Source: CAYRGG01 sp964423745
GTDB taxonomy: Bacteria; Pseudomonadota; Gammaproteobacteria; Competibacterales; Competibacteraceae
DNA: 14,161 nucleotides
Reading direction: 5' to 3'
Assembly (NCBI GenBank): GCA_964423745.1
Contig: CAYRGG010000086.1
Location: forward strand, 1 to 14,161
This document shows positions 5,376 to 11,635 of this stretch, in pieces. The position numbers and the translations under genes are program-made. Below the pieces are notes generated by a model. That model was not told where the DNA came from. It worked only from the letters and a program-made list of their open reading frames with translations, and ran no database searches. Position 1 is the first letter of the stretch. Every line of letters begins with the position of its first letter.

Positions 5376-5789
5376 ATGAAATTTCAAAAAGGTCAAAGTG
5401 GCAACCCCAAGGGACGGCCACCGGGCAAGACACATAGCCGGGAAATACGCGAACTGCTCGCCAGAGCCGCACCCGATGTTGTCAAGATGACTTATCAGCG
5501 AGCGATGGAAGGCGACGCCACGGCGCTAAAGATCCTCATGGATCGGCTAATTCCTCCCCTACGTGCCCAATCCCAGCCTACGCAAGCCGCTATCGAAGGC
5601 GCTACCCCCGCCGATAAGGCTCGCCATATTATGGTGCTAGTCTCTACCGGGCAGCTATCCACAGACCAAGCCGATGACCTCATGGCAACCTTAGTTAGCA
5701 TGACCAAGATTGTAGAAGCCACCGAGATTTTAGACCGTATCGAGCAGCTGGAGGCTCACTATGGTAGTCACTCGACACACGCTCACTAA
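5376..5789 (+). CDS. DUF5681-family protein
   Basis: This 137-residue protein starts with the family's hallmark FQKGQSGNPKGRPPGK (residues 3-18), a basic Gly/Pro motif. A helical segment ending in GDATALKILMDRLIPP (46-61) and a C-terminal helix pair (about 88-126) follow, as in other members. The family is widespread in phages and mobile elements and its role is not established. A DNA-binding, small-terminase-like role has to be treated as a guess. ATG 5376 has AGGGA (5364-5368). It is the first gene of a tightly packed group of three with overlapping ends. Confidence 0.8.
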   Translation: MKFQKGQSGNPKGRPPGKTHSREIRELLARAAPDVVKMTYQRAMEGDATALKILMDRLIPPLRAQSQPTQAAIEGATPADKARHIMVLVSTGQLSTDQADDLMATLVSMTKIVEATEILDRIEQLEAHYGSHSTHAH

Positions 5790-6012
5790 GCGCCTTGAGG
5801 TGCTGGAAGCCACCCGCTACCAGCAGGACCAACAGAGCCGTCTTGCGGGCGAGATAGACCAAATCGTGATGGCCATACAACTCGCCGAATGGGGACTCGA
5901 AGCCCTACCCCCCAATACCCGTTTTGCCTATAGAGATTCCGAGCCCCCCCATTATGGGATGCCGGAATTAGTACCCATCGATCCTACAAAGGAAAAGGAG
6001 CAGTCAACATGA
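5761..6012 (+). CDS. Hypothetical helical protein, partner of the DUF5681 gene
   Basis: This 83-residue protein overlaps the DUF5681 gene by 29 bp in another frame. GGAGG (5750-5754) lies 6 bp before ATG 5761, so the start is well supported. Residues 8-47 look like one or two amphipathic helices (RLEVLEATRYQQDQQSRLAGE). The C-terminal half is Pro-rich and probably disordered. I do not recognise a family. Its fixed coupling to the DUF5681 gene suggests the products work together. Confidence 0.75.
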   Translation: MVVTRHTLTKRLEVLEATRYQQDQQSRLAGEIDQIVMAIQLAEWGLEALPPNTRFAYRDSEPPHYGMPELVPIDPTKEKEQST

Positions 6013-6380
6013 GCCAAAACATCAACCCCTTCCAACCTATGCAAGAAACCGGCAAGACCCCCGGCAGTGATGACTACCGCGGCAGTCCCAGCATACGTGA
6101 CCAACTAGCAGAGCCACCCAAACCCCCCACCGACCCCACAGCTGCCCAGATTAACCGCTTACAGGTGGATAACGCCGAGGCCCCCATGACCACCCGTGGA
6201 CCCTTGCAGATAGAAGAACTGGATAGTTACCTACGACGAAACCAGGCGTATCTATTCAAGGCTAGCCCCCAGGATGGCTATTACAACCCGCCACCTTTAA
6301 GAAAGTCCCAGATGACTGACGCCCAAAAGGCTAAGTACATTCGGGAGAATGGTGGCGAGGCTTACCGGCGCTTAGAGTGA
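6009..6380 (+). CDS. Hypothetical Pro-rich protein
   Basis: This 123-residue protein starts inside the previous gene's stop (ATGA overlap at 6009-6012) with AAGGAG at 5996-6001. Residues 1-60 are rich in Pro, Gln and Thr and look disordered. A helix around 67-82 (LQIEELDSYLRRNQAYLF) and a conserved-looking end (MTDAQKAKYIRENGGEAYRRLE, positions 102-123) may be the ordered parts. No family is recognised. It is the last gene of the DUF5681 group; after it come the operators of the RHH gene. Confidence 0.7.
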   Translation: MSQNINPFQPMQETGKTPGSDDYRGSPSIRDQLAEPPKPPTDPTAAQINRLQVDNAEAPMTTRGPLQIEELDSYLRRNQAYLFKASPQDGYYNPPPLRKSQMTDAQKAKYIRENGGEAYRRLE

Positions 6381-6410
6381 TAAGCCGCCCATAAACGTAT
6401 TCACCACCAC

Positions 6411-6456
6411 TTGTTATCCGGTAACAGATCAACTATACTGTACGTTATCGGATAAC
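6411..6456 (+). promoter_or_regulatory. Promoter of the RHH gene with two operators
   Basis: TTGTTA (6411-6416) and TATACT (6434-6439) are 17 bp apart, a plausible sigma-70 promoter. Palindrome GTTATCCGGTAAC (6413-6425) covers the -35 box. GTTATCGGATAAC (6444-6456) covers the predicted start and sits in a longer TGTA..TACA palindrome (6440-6460 region). The two sites are 31 bp apart, three helical turns. An outer inverted pair CACCACT (6405-6411) and AGTGGTG (6461-6467) encloses them. This is the layout of an autorepressed promoter. Confidence 0.7.
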
Positions 6457-6471
6457 ATACAGTGGTGAATC

Positions 6472-6699
6472 ATGGCAATGAATAATGTTGAGCGACAAGC
6501 CCGCTATCGAGACAAGCTTAAAGGTCCATTAAAGCGTATCGAGACAATACTTCCATTTGAGGATGCCAGAAAACTCGATTATCTAATTACTTACTGGAAC
6601 TGCAGTAAAAAAGAGGCTATCAAGCGAGTGATCTATGAGGCTTGGGAGAGGGAGGGCAACCCTGTTTATGAAAATGGCAAACTGGTATCGTATGACTAA
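6472..6699 (+). CDS. Ribbon-helix-helix-like DNA-binding protein, candidate element repressor
   Basis: This 75-residue protein fits the RHH (Arc/CopG/MetJ) plan: a short β strand RIETILP (22-28), helix A at 29-43 (FEDARKLDYLITYWN), a turn, and helix B at 45-61 (SKKEAIKRVIYEAWERE). A basic N-terminal tail (RQARYRDKLK) precedes it. RHH dimers bind short palindromes, and two 13-bp palindromes cover this gene's promoter while a third follows its stop. I infer that it binds GTTAYCSGRTAAC, represses itself and also the int promoter. Start ATG 6472 has GGTG (6464-6467); ATG 6478 is an alternative. A plasmid-like copy-control or partition role is possible too. Confidence 0.7.
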   Translation: MAMNNVERQARYRDKLKGPLKRIETILPFEDARKLDYLITYWNCSKKEAIKRVIYEAWEREGNPVYENGKLVSYD

Positions 6700-6706
6700 G
6701 TAAACT

Positions 6707-6719
6707 GTTATCGGATAAC
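6707..6719. promoter_or_regulatory. Operator-like palindrome GTTATCGGATAAC before the membrane-protein genes
   Basis: A perfect palindrome identical to 6444-6456, ending 4 bp before ATG 6724. It occupies the place where a ribosome-binding site should be, and no other Shine-Dalgarno sequence is evident. At RNA level it can also form a 6-bp hairpin at the start codon. Confidence 0.55.
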
Positions 6720-6723
6720 TAGC

Positions 6724-6951
6724 ATGTCTAAGGCTGATAGACTAAAAGAAGAGTTATCATGGCTAAGAGTGGTCTATGCTATTCTGGTTGCAATCGATGT
6801 ATCGCTCATAGCGTGGTTTGCTCAGCACTATGATACGGCTGATCTGATACTATCGGTTCTATGTTGGCTTGCGATAGTATTGGCATCGGCTGCTATCGTA
6901 TGGGTGACTCGGCAGGTATATCGTAAGTTGGATGAACTGGAGGAATTATGA
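6724..6951 (+). CDS. Small protein with two membrane helices
   Basis: This 75-residue protein has a charged N-terminus (MSKADRLKEE), a membrane helix at about 13-33, a short loop with acidic residues (YDTAD), a second helix at about 41-62, and a charged tail ending ELEEL. Both termini should be on the same side of the inner membrane. The family role is unknown to me; size and topology would also suit a holin or a small membrane-active toxin, but nothing in the sequence proves either. It lies directly behind a palindrome shared with the RHH promoter and overlaps the next, 1-TM gene. Confidence 0.75.
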   Translation: MSKADRLKEELSWLRVVYAILVAIDVSLIAWFAQHYDTADLILSVLCWLAIVLASAAIVWVTRQVYRKLDELEEL

Positions 6952-7046
6952 TGGGTGAGTGGTTATTTATATCAGCATTCGTGATATTCATCGGCGCTAT
7001 TCTATGGTCTGCCACGGAATCAGCCAGACATAACAACAAGGGCTAA
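6948..7046 (+). CDS. 32-residue single-membrane-helix protein
   Basis: This tiny ORF overlaps the previous stop (ATGA) and has a strong GGAGG (6939-6943). Starts at 6948 or 6951 differ by one Met; the second has the better spacing (7 bp). The product is MGEWLFISAFVIFIGAILW followed by a polar tail SATESARHNNKG, giving one helix at about residues 4-20. It is the last gene of the element. Translational coupling to the 2-TM protein suggests a small membrane complex. The function is unknown. Confidence 0.65.
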   Translation: MMGEWLFISAFVIFIGAILWSATESARHNNKG

Positions 7047-7187
7047 TTTAACCCTTCCCTCCTATGGCACATTTAGAGCACACTAACCTGTAACTAATGA
7101 GGAATAACAGCTATAATCGGCAACAAGCCAAAGTGCCCAGGTTCTTGTAAAATATATCCTTATTTGTAGTGGTGTGTGGTTTTCATT
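7047..7187. other. Right att arm region, noncoding
   Basis: CCTTCCCTCC (7053-7062) and ATGGCAC (7064-7070) repeat motifs of the left arm (71-80, 100-106, 111-117). No gene is seen. It probably carries integrase or excisionase sites of attR. Confidence 0.4.
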
Positions 7188-7236
7188 GGACTCTTAATCC
7201 CAAGGTTATAGGTTCGATTCCTATACGGCCCACCAA
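7188..7236 (+). repeat. attR: second 49-bp copy (tRNA-Lys 3' fragment)
   Basis: This is an exact second copy of 7-55. Upstream of it there is no D-arm and no 5' acceptor strand, so it is a remnant and not a second tRNA gene. It marks the right end of the element and, before insertion, the host end of the tRNA gene. Confidence 0.95.
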
Positions 7237-7479
7237 TAGAACAATTTTTTACCTGTTTTTCCCCCTTCTCGTTTTTCTCTTTTTGACAGGCTGTAGCGTA
7301 TCGAGGATGAATGTTAAGCAATGGAAGACTTGGCATACCTAGTTTTTAAAATTCGCAATAAAAAGGATAATTTGATAGCTTTCTCCTATTAAAGCTAGGT
7401 ACCTAACATAAAAACTATCTTGTATACTTTACTGGTTTAGTTTTCATTACAAAACAAATTTTTTTCATCTATATATATT
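7237..7479. other. Host spacer between attR and tRNA-Leu
   Basis: AT-rich, without a gene. T-rich runs follow the tRNA-Lys remnant. A 7-bp hairpin TAGCTTT/AAAGCTA is at 7376-7397. TATACT (7423-7428) is a possible -10 box for tRNA-Leu, but I see no good -35 box at the right distance. Confidence 0.35.
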
Positions 7480-7564
<85 letters not shown>

Positions 7565-7650
7565 CTATTTTCAATGACCTGTTTTTTGTGGGAGATCTGG
7601 GAGCAACTACGGCTTGTGGTCTTAATACAGGTATTAATAGAGGTATTTAA

Positions 7651-8982
7651 ATGCAGGTTTCAGTTGAAGAGCTTGAAGGTCTTGAAAGGCGTATTACAGT
7701 GCAAGTTCCCGCTGAAAACATCGACCCAAAAATCCAGGATCGTCTAAAGTCTCTTATACCAAAAGTCAAATTATCTGGTTTTCGGCCTGGCAAAGTTCCT
7801 TTAAAAGTCATCAAGCGCATGTATGGGCCACAAGTTCGTCAAGAAGTGCTAGAGGAGGTATTGGAAAACAGCTACCGTGATGCCTTGTCCCAAAGCAATT
7901 TGCGTCCAGTGGGAAGCCCAAAAATCGAGCCTCAGACACTAAAGGAAGGTGAAGACCTACAATATACGGCCACCTTTGAAATTCTGCCAGAATTTGAGGT
8001 CGTCGGCACGGACGGTATCGAGGTAGAACGCCAGGTCGCGGAAGTCACGGAAGCCGACGTGGACAATATGATCGAGACAGTCCGTAAACAGCGTACCGAA
8101 TGGCTAGACGTGGATCGTCCCTGTCAAAAAGAAGATCGCGTGACCATTGATTTTGAGGGCCTTATCGACGGCCAAGAGTTTCCTCATAACAAACAGGAAG
8201 ATATGCCGTTAGTTTTGGGATCGGGAAGCATGCCTGAAGCTTTTGAGAATAGCCTAATAGGATTAGAAAAAGACGCTGAAAAAGAATTTGAGGCCAGCTT
8301 CCCAGATGACCATCAAGTGGCCGACTTGGCCGGTAAAACGGTCCATTTTAACGTCAAGGTAAAGGCGGTGGCCGAACCCAAACTACCGGAAGTGGACGCC
8401 GCATTTGCGGAGGCTTTTGGGGCAGACAGCGTCGCAGGGTTACGGGATCTGGTGCGCACTAACATGTGCCAAGAGTTAGAAAAACGCAACGAAGAAAATG
8501 TCAAAGATCAGCTCTTGCAAAGTCTCAAAAAAGCCAACGACGTTAAGGCGCCGCAAGCCTTAATAAATGCAGAAATTGAACAAATGGCGCACCGTGCAGG
8601 TCTTACGGGTAATGAAAAAAACGACGCTATAACTGAACTAAAAAATAAGGTTTTTGCAGAACCGGCCCGGGACCGCGTAGCGTTTGGATTAATATTATCC
8701 CGCTTGGCCGACACCCATAATATCAAACCTGATGAAGCACGGGTGCGGGATAAAGTGAAAACAATTGCTGCGAGTTACGATGAGCCAGATAATGTTGCTC
8801 GCTGGTACGAAGGTAATCCGCAAGCCATGAACAGTGTGCATAGCCTCGTTGTCGAGGAACAAGTTATTGATTGGTTGCTGGAGCGAGCAAACATTACCGA
8901 AAAACAGGTTACCTTTGACGAAGTCATGAAACCCGGCAAGGCAGCGACTGAAACCTCTGAGGAGAAAACTTCCAATGATTGA
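7651..8982 (+). CDS. tig: Trigger factor, ribosome-bound chaperone and prolyl isomerase
   Basis: This 443-residue protein binds the ribosome near the exit tunnel and helps nascent chains fold. The N-terminal domain carries the ribosome-docking signature GFRPGKVP at 43-50. The FKBP-type prolyl isomerase domain covers about 150-245 (DRVTIDFEGLIDGQEF onward). The helical C-terminal substrate-cradling domain covers about 250-425. Length is close to the 432 residues of E. coli Tig; the last 15 residues are polar and probably flexible. AGAGG (7639-7643) supports ATG 7651. The stop overlaps the clpP start by 8 bp, so the two are translated together. Confidence 0.97.
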   Translation: MQVSVEELEGLERRITVQVPAENIDPKIQDRLKSLIPKVKLSGFRPGKVPLKVIKRMYGPQVRQEVLEEVLENSYRDALSQSNLRPVGSPKIEPQTLKEGEDLQYTATFEILPEFEVVGTDGIEVERQVAEVTEADVDNMIETVRKQRTEWLDVDRPCQKEDRVTIDFEGLIDGQEFPHNKQEDMPLVLGSGSMPEAFENSLIGLEKDAEKEFEASFPDDHQVADLAGKTVHFNVKVKAVAEPKLPEVDAAFAEAFGADSVAGLRDLVRTNMCQELEKRNEENVKDQLLQSLKKANDVKAPQALINAEIEQMAHRAGLTGNEKNDAITELKNKVFAEPARDRVAFGLILSRLADTHNIKPDEARVRDKVKTIAASYDEPDNVARWYEGNPQAMNSVHSLVVEEQVIDWLLERANITEKQVTFDEVMKPGKAATETSEEKTSND

Positions 8983-9610
8983 CAATGCTTCCAATCAAAC
9001 CAGAGCACTCAATTTGGTGCCGATGGTGGTTGAACAAACGGCCCGTGGCGAACGCGCCTATGATATTTATTCGCGGCTTCTCAAAGAGCATGTTGTATTT
9101 CTGGTAGGTCCTGTCGAGGATTATAGCGCTAATGTCATTGTTGCCCAGTTGTTGTTTTTAGAAGCTGAAAACCCCGATAAAGATATAAACTTATATATTA
9201 ACTCGCCGGGTGGCTCAGTAAGCGCTGGTTTTGCCATCTACGATACCATGCAATTTATCAAACCCGACGTGAGCACCATGTGCATCGGTCAAGCCGCCAG
9301 CATGGGTGCCCTTTTGCTGGCAGGCGGCGCAGCAGGAAAACGTTATTGTTTACCCCATTCTCGCGTGATGATTCACCAGCCACTGGGGGGATTTCAGGGA
9401 CAAGCCACTGATATCGATATTCATGCGCGGGAAATATTGCAAGTCCGAGATCGTTTAAACCGAATATTGGCTAAGCACACGGGTCAGCCTATTGATAAGA
9501 TCGCTGTGGATACGGATCGCGATAATTTTATGAGCGGAAGTGAAGCAGCAGAGTATGGACTCATCGATGCTGTGCTGTCCCAGCGCGGTGCATTGAGCCT
9601 AGATAAGTAA
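8975..9610 (+). CDS. clpP: ATP-dependent Clp protease proteolytic subunit
   Basis: This 211-residue serine protease forms the two-ring, 14-subunit chamber that works with ClpX or ClpA in the cytoplasm. The catalytic triad is S109 (GQAASMGA), H134 (MIHQP) and D183 (TDRDN), each two residues earlier than in the E. coli precursor. The substrate-binding stretch INSPGGSVSAG lies at 75-85. The N-terminal MIDNASNQTRALNLVPMVVEQ includes a short propeptide region, probably cleaved off. GAGGAG (8959-8964) precedes ATG 8975 inside the tig end. A tig-clpP operon is the ancestral order in gammaproteobacteria. Confidence 0.98.
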   Translation: MIDNASNQTRALNLVPMVVEQTARGERAYDIYSRLLKEHVVFLVGPVEDYSANVIVAQLLFLEAENPDKDINLYINSPGGSVSAGFAIYDTMQFIKPDVSTMCIGQAASMGALLLAGGAAGKRYCLPHSRVMIHQPLGGFQGQATDIDIHAREILQVRDRLNRILAKHTGQPIDKIAVDTDRDNFMSGSEAAEYGLIDAVLSQRGALSLDK

Positions 9611-9965
9611 GTCCTGTTAACAGGTCATGCTCATCAAGAGCATTAAAGCCTCTTACATCTTCGCGAAGTGAAATTTTGTGGCACAGGTAAGCTGGTCCTT
9701 GCAAAATTCCCAGGAAAATAGTTGAATCTATGGAAATGGGTTAAATCAGTACTTACCTTTTGGCACCAAACGCGGTTTAGAGGAAATATTCTCTGGGTTT
9801 TGAGCGCTTTTTGAGAAAAACTGGCAATCGCTCATCCGGTCAAGGAATGTGTGAAAATGATCGTGTGACTCGCGTTCCATTCAGCATCTTTCTTGGGAGG
9901 TCAGCGTAAAGTCTTAGTGGCTGATAGATTACCTGTGCTAACAATGACATATTACGGAGATTTCC
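9611..9965. other. clpP-clpX intergenic region
   Basis: Two symmetrical structures follow clpP directly: the perfect palindrome CCTGTTAACAGG (9613-9624) and hairpin ATGCTC/GAGCAT (9627-9643). Neither is followed by a T run, so termination is uncertain. TTCGCGAA is at 9660-9667. I see no convincing sigma-70 or heat-shock (sigma-32) promoter by eye, though clpX must be transcribed from here or by read-through. Confidence 0.4.
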
Positions 9966-11243
9966 ATGGCTAAAGATCGAAATGGCAAGAGTAATGACGA
10001 CAAACTCTTGTACTGCTCTTTTTGTGGTAAGAGTCAACACGAAGTACGTAAATTAATCGCAGGACCGAATGTATTTATTTGTGACGAATGTGTTGAACTG
10101 TGTAACGACATTATCCGCGAGGAAATGGAAGAGAACACCCACGTAGCAGGTCACAAGTTACCGAAGCCCCATGAGATCAAACAGGTACTCAGCGAATACG
10201 TGATTGGTCAAGAACAAGCTAAAAAAATCTTGGCGGTGGCGGTTTACAATCACTATAAGCGACTTGAATTACAACAAAATCGTGGCGACGTGGAAATCAA
10301 CAAGAGTAACATTTTGCTCATTGGACCCACAGGATCAGGAAAAACCCTTCTTGCTGAGACATTAGCGCGGTTGCTAAACGTTCCTTTCACCATCGCCGAT
10401 GCGACAACGCTTACCGAAGCGGGATATGTCGGTGAAGACGTTGAAAATATCATTCAAAAACTTCTGCAAAAATGCGATTACGATGTTGAAAAAGCCCAAA
10501 CTGGGATAGTCTACATCGATGAAATCGATAAAATTTCTCGCAAATCCGATAACCCCTCCATCACCCGGGATGTCTCCGGCGAAGGCGTTCAGCAAGCTCT
10601 ACTTAAGCTCATTGAAGGAACGGTTGCCTCCGTACCTCCTCAAGGAGGCCGCAAACATCCACAACAAGAGTTTTTGCAGGTAGATACTTCTAATATCTTA
10701 TTTATTTGCGGCGGCGCATTTGCAGGACTCGATAAAGTCATTCGCAGCCGGTCAGAACAAGGAGGTATTGGATTTTCAGCTGAGGTGAAAAGCAAAAATA
10801 ACAAGCAAACCCTAGGCGAACTATTGGCGGGAGTTGAACCAGAAGATCTAATCAAGTATGGACTTATTCCTGAATTTGTAGGACGCTTACCGGTAGTGGC
10901 AACCCTGGAAGAATTAGATGAAGCGGCTTTAGTGCAGATTCTAACCGAGCCTAAGAATGCCATTGCGAAACAATTCACCAAATTGTTTGAGCTTGAGGGG
11001 TGTGAATTAGAGTTTCGTGATGAGGCACTCCGTGCTATATCTCGTAAAGCCATGGAGCGCAAAACTGGAGCTAGGGGGTTACGCACCATACTTGAACATA
11101 TTCTCCTCGATACCATGTATGACCTTCCCAGCATGGAAGAGGTCAGCAAAGTCGTCATTGACGATTCTGTTGTTCAAGGTGAAAACAAACCTTATTTTAT
11201 TTACGAGCAAACAGAAAAACGGCGTGTGGCCTCTTCAGATTAA
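9966..11243 (+). CDS. clpX: ClpX, ATP-dependent unfoldase of the ClpXP protease
   Basis: This 425-residue AAA+ protein unfolds tagged substrates and feeds them to ClpP. The N-terminal zinc-binding domain uses C17, C20, C39 and C42 for dimerisation and adaptor binding. Walker A is G120-T127 (GPTGSGKT), the pore loop GYVG is 153-156, and Walker B is 181-186 (IVYIDE). The IGF motif that docks on ClpP is in GGIGFSAEV around residue 265, and sensor 2 is in KTGARGLR near 370. All expected parts are present; E. coli ClpX has 424 residues. CGGAG lies upstream of ATG 9966. It is separated from clpP by 355 bp, so it may have its own promoter. Confidence 0.98.
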   Translation: MAKDRNGKSNDDKLLYCSFCGKSQHEVRKLIAGPNVFICDECVELCNDIIREEMEENTHVAGHKLPKPHEIKQVLSEYVIGQEQAKKILAVAVYNHYKRLELQQNRGDVEINKSNILLIGPTGSGKTLLAETLARLLNVPFTIADATTLTEAGYVGEDVENIIQKLLQKCDYDVEKAQTGIVYIDEIDKISRKSDNPSITRDVSGEGVQQALLKLIEGTVASVPPQGGRKHPQQEFLQVDTSNILFICGGAFAGLDKVIRSRSEQGGIGFSAEVKSKNNKQTLGELLAGVEPEDLIKYGLIPEFVGRLPVVATLEELDEAALVQILTEPKNAIAKQFTKLFELEGCELEFRDEALRAISRKAMERKTGARGLRTILEHILLDTMYDLPSMEEVSKVVIDDSVVQGENKPYFIYEQTEKRRVASSD

Positions 11244-11251
11244 ACTTACAG

Positions 11252-11289
11252 GCGGGGAATTCAATATTATATGAACAGGAATTTCCCGC
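11252..11289 (+). terminator. Terminator-like hairpin after clpX
   Basis: GCGGGGAATTC (11252-11262) pairs with GAATTTCCCGC (11279-11289): eleven pairs with one G-U. The tail TTATTCATT is only moderately T-rich, so efficiency is uncertain. It probably separates clpX and lon transcription units. Confidence 0.6.
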
Positions 11290-11635
11290 TTATTCATTAG
11301 GATTTTAATCAATTCCGCTGGTGGTTTTTATCACTTATAAAATTTGCCCATTAAAGACCGTTAAGTGGCTTATAAAAGAGGTGTCAAAGGCTTGCCTGTG
11401 GTAAAGCTTACTTACTTTTAAGAAAATAAGTATTTATGGCGTCCTTTGGAACCAACAGCAATAGTCCTAACTAAAAAAACATGTTGCATCAGTGACAAAT
11501 CATATAATTGTTACCGACGCTACGACCAATCAGCAAATTTACTTCCACTTAATTTTTATCACCAGGTTGCTGCGACTCGTCAAAACCTACCATGATGCAG
11601 CATAATACTAAGATTTACTTTTCGAGGGTAACACT
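11290..11635. other. lon upstream region
   Basis: AT-rich and without a gene. CTTATAAAA occurs at 11334-11342 and 11369-11377. An AT-rich hairpin TACTTA-TTTT/AAAA-TAAGTA with one bulge spans 11409-11432. TATAAT at 11503-11508 is a candidate -10 box without a proper -35 at 16-18 bp. No clear heat-shock promoter was found, although lon is usually sigma-32 controlled in related bacteria. Confidence 0.35.

Larger units (their letters stand above)
7..7236 (+). mobile_element. 7.2-kb integrative element (phage satellite-like) in tRNA-Lys
   Basis: A perfect 49-bp direct repeat bounds the segment, and a tyrosine integrase gene lies just inside the left end. This is the usual layout of elements that integrate into the 3' end of a tRNA gene. 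The contents are integrase, AlpA-like protein, DUF3631 ATPase, small accessory genes and a repressor candidate, all on the + strand. No structural phage genes, large terminase, relaxase or transposase are visible. This suggests a phage satellite or other helper-dependent element. One att copy plus the interior is 7181 bp. Both ends and the integrase look intact, so it may still excise. Confidence 0.9.

Noticed and set aside
7188..7236. Second tRNA-Lys gene
   Set aside because: Only the 3' 48 bases of the tRNA are present; D-arm and 5' acceptor strand are missing, as expected of attR.
9798..9840. TTGAGC/TTGAGA as -35 boxes of a clpX promoter
   Set aside because: No acceptable -10 box lies 16-18 bp downstream of either, and no sigma-32 pattern is visible.
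10640..11158. 172-residue - strand ORF inside clpX
   Set aside because: It is a shadow of the clpX coding strand: Ser/Arg-rich, no domain, and fully covered by a conserved gene.
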